A stretch of 64,000 nucleotides of DNA from Actinoplanes utahensis. GTDB lineage: Bacteria; Actinomycetota; Actinomycetes; Mycobacteriales; Micromonosporaceae. The DNA is taken from assembly GCF_016862455.1 (NCBI RefSeq), contig NZ_BOMZ01000042.1, positions 62,001-126,000 of the forward strand. Reading direction: 5' to 3'. The position numbers and the translations under genes were made by a program. Shown one piece after another: positions 62,621 through 64,000 of this stretch. The notes below the pieces were generated by a model. That model worked only from the letters and a program-made list of their open reading frames with translations. It was not told the DNA's origin and searched no databases. Within the stretch, counting starts at the first letter, position 1. Every line of letters starts with the position of its first letter.

Positions 62621-63907
62621 ATGTCCACAGCAGCCGTCTGGCAGGCCCGGCTCGCGTTCGCGGCCGTGACCGCCGCTGTCGTCCTCGTGCTCGCGGTCGC
62701 CGGGTTTCGGGGCAGCCTGGGCCTGTTGCTGACCGGAGCGCTCGGCGCCGCGGCCGGGCTGGCCGCGGCGTGGTGGTTCCTCACTCACCGGGGACTGTTG
62801 CGGTGGCTGGCGGGGGCGGTGGTGGCGCTGGTCCCGATCGTGGTGGCGATCGTCTACATCCGCCATCGACTGCTGTGGGTGGCGGTGGTGGTGGGGCTGC
62901 TGTGGGTGGTCGCGGTGGCGGCCGGGCGGCGGGCCCTCGTGGATCCGGGGCACGGGCCGGAGGAGTTCCCGACGCCGGCGCCGCAGAACCCGTACCTGAT
63001 CATGAATCCGCGCTCGGGCGGCGGCAAGGTGGAACGTTTCCGCCTCGCCGAACGGGCCCGCGAGTTCGGCGCCCGGGTGTTCCTGCTGGACGGGCCCGCC
63101 GTCGACGTGGCGGAGGTGGCCCGACAGGCGATCAAGGACGGCGCCGACCTGCTCGGGGTGGCCGGCGGCGACGGCACGCAGGCGCTGGTCGCCGGGGTCG
63201 CCGCCGAGCACGGGGTGCCGTTCCTGGTGATCTCGGCGGGCACCCGCAACCACTTCGCGCTCGACCTCGGGCTGGACCGGGAGGATCCGGCGACCTGCCT
63301 GGACGCGCTCACCGACGGTGTGGAGATACACGTGGACCTGGGTCTGATCGGGGACCGGACGTTCGTCAACAACGCGTCGTTCGGGGCGTACGCGTCGGTC
63401 GTGCAGAGCCCCGCCTACCGCGACGACAAGGTCGGCACCACGCTGGAGCTGCTGCCGGGCGCGCTGACCGGGACCACCGGGCCGCGCCTGCGGGTACACG
63501 CCGGCGACCTGGTGATCGACGGGCCGCAGGCGGTGCTGATCAGCAACAATCCGTACACCACCGGCGACGTGGCCGGTCTCGGCGAACGGCCGCAGCTGGA
63601 CCGCGGCGCGCTCGGGGTGCTGGCGGTGACGGTGCGCGGGGCCGCCGACGCCGCCCGGCTGATCGGCGGTCGTGGCCGGGCCCGGTCGCTGACCGTGCGG
63701 ACCGTCACCGAGGCGGTGGTCGACGCGGACGCCCCGGCCGTGCCGGTCGGCGTCGACGGCGAATCGGTGCTGCTGCCGACGCCGGTGCGCTGCACGATCC
63801 GGCCGGCCGCGCTGCGCGTGCGGGTGCCGCGGCAACGTCCCGGCGTCCGGGCGGCGCTGCCCGAACTGGACTGGACACGACTGCGGCGCCTGGCCCTGTC
63901 CCGCTGA
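62621..63907 (+). CDS. diacylglycerol kinase-family lipid kinase with N-terminal membrane domain
   Basis: 428 residues. Four hydrophobic helices (5-105), then a DAGK catalytic domain: LIMNPRSGGGKVERF (~126), GADLLGVAGGDGTQALVAG (~183), GTRNHFALDLGLD (~207), FVNNASFGAY (~248) and the C-terminal VGVDGESVLLPTPV. It should phosphorylate a lipid alcohol with ATP. GGAGGAGG precedes the ATG at 62621. Divergent from the M48 peptidase across 137 bp. Confidence 0.9.
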   Translation: MSTAAVWQARLAFAAVTAAVVLVLAVAGFRGSLGLLLTGALGAAAGLAAAWWFLTHRGLLRWLAGAVVALVPIVVAIVYIRHRLLWVAVVVGLLWVVAVAAGRRALVDPGHGPEEFPTPAPQNPYLIMNPRSGGGKVERFRLAERAREFGARVFLLDGPAVDVAEVARQAIKDGADLLGVAGGDGTQALVAGVAAEHGVPFLVISAGTRNHFALDLGLDREDPATCLDALTDGVEIHVDLGLIGDRTFVNNASFGAYASVVQSPAYRDDKVGTTLELLPGALTGTTGPRLRVHAGDLVIDGPQAVLISNNPYTTGDVAGLGERPQLDRGALGVLAVTVRGAADAARLIGGRGRARSLTVRTVTEAVVDADAPAVPVGVDGESVLLPTPVRCTIRPAALRVRVPRQRPGVRAALPELDWTRLRRLALSR

Positions 63908-63924
63908 CCCGAGCCACAGAAGAA

Positions 63925-63963
63925 GTGTGTGGTTCGGGCGCCCCTGGCGTCCGAACCACACAC
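63925..63963. repeat. family B hairpin, copy 10
   Basis: GTGTGTGGTTCGG (63925-63937) and CCGAACCACACAC (63951-63963) are perfect 13-bp arms around GCGCCCCTGGCGT. It lies between the lipid-kinase gene and an opposing gene end, as expected of a bidirectional terminator. Confidence 0.8.
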
Positions 63964-63972
63964 ACGGGAATC

Positions 63973-64000
63973 TCAGCGGCGGCGGACGACGCGGCGGGTG
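63973..64000 (-). CDS. 3' end of a leftward gene (partial)
   Basis: The final 28 bp read leftward end in TRRVVRRR followed by TGA at 63975-63973. Only the basic tail of a gene continuing beyond the window is visible, and it cannot be identified. Confidence 0.35.

Overview
This 64-kb window is very GC-rich DNA with high-GC codon usage, many GTG starts, dense TetR and two-component regulators, FAAL/PKS/NRPS chemistry and actinobacterial protein families. It most resembles a chromosome segment of a filamentous actinomycete, probably Micromonosporaceae (Actinoplanes-like); that placement is inferred from gene content. No rRNA, tRNA, CRISPR array, integrase or intact insertion sequence was seen.

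Layout. The left edge holds the first codons of a probable class IV aminotransferase, then deoC with a divergent HutC-type GntR regulator that share a doubled CTGTCTAGACAG operator. Positions 2.2-15.7 kb are one megasynthase gene: FAAL-ACP-KS-AT-KR-ACP-C-A-PCP-C, then a C-terminal domain resembling cyanobacterial acyl-ACP reductase. A divergent four-gene operon follows (ABC ATPase, permease, DesK-like kinase, DesR-like regulator) and may serve export or sensing for the product. 19.4-29 kb holds housekeeping and stress genes: SDR, molybdopterin oxidoreductase, two ECF sigma/partner pairs, MBL hydrolase, DUF3159, DUF4142 and YccF. 29-36.4 kb holds a LamG protein, a truncated MFS gene against a 60-bp repeat array, two TetR/target pairs with clear operators, a small RNA ligase resembling human RLIG1, a HAD phosphatase and an MFS transporter. 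36.9-39.9 kb is a NarL-type two-component pair. 40-46.6 kb is an acyl-CoA block: acyl-CoA ligase, an SRPBCC-thiolase-crotonase fusion, TetR and acyl-CoA dehydrogenase. 46.9-64 kb holds an aminotransferase with a repeat inserted in its fold, TetR/FAD oxidase, a GNAT-cREC fusion, carbonic anhydrase, STAS and ABM proteins, a secreted GH5 enzyme and a metalloprotease, a GGDEF remnant, membrane proteins, a K+ channel, an M48 protease and a lipid-kinase-like protein.

The most unusual feature is repeat content. (A) A 48-bp palindrome with a GAAA-type loop occurs five times in frame inside the megasynthase and again in intergenic DNA near 59.5 kb. (B) A GTGTGGAGTTCGG-type hairpin family sits after several genes and once inside the thiolase-crotonase fusion. 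(C) A roughly 1-kb imperfect palindrome with ~130-bp terminal inverted repeats lies at 59.1-60.1 kb, with a third single arm at 36.4 kb. Many short tandem arrays sit at gene 3' ends, often supplying the stop codon, or have expanded linkers and even folded domains (AT domain, aminotransferase).
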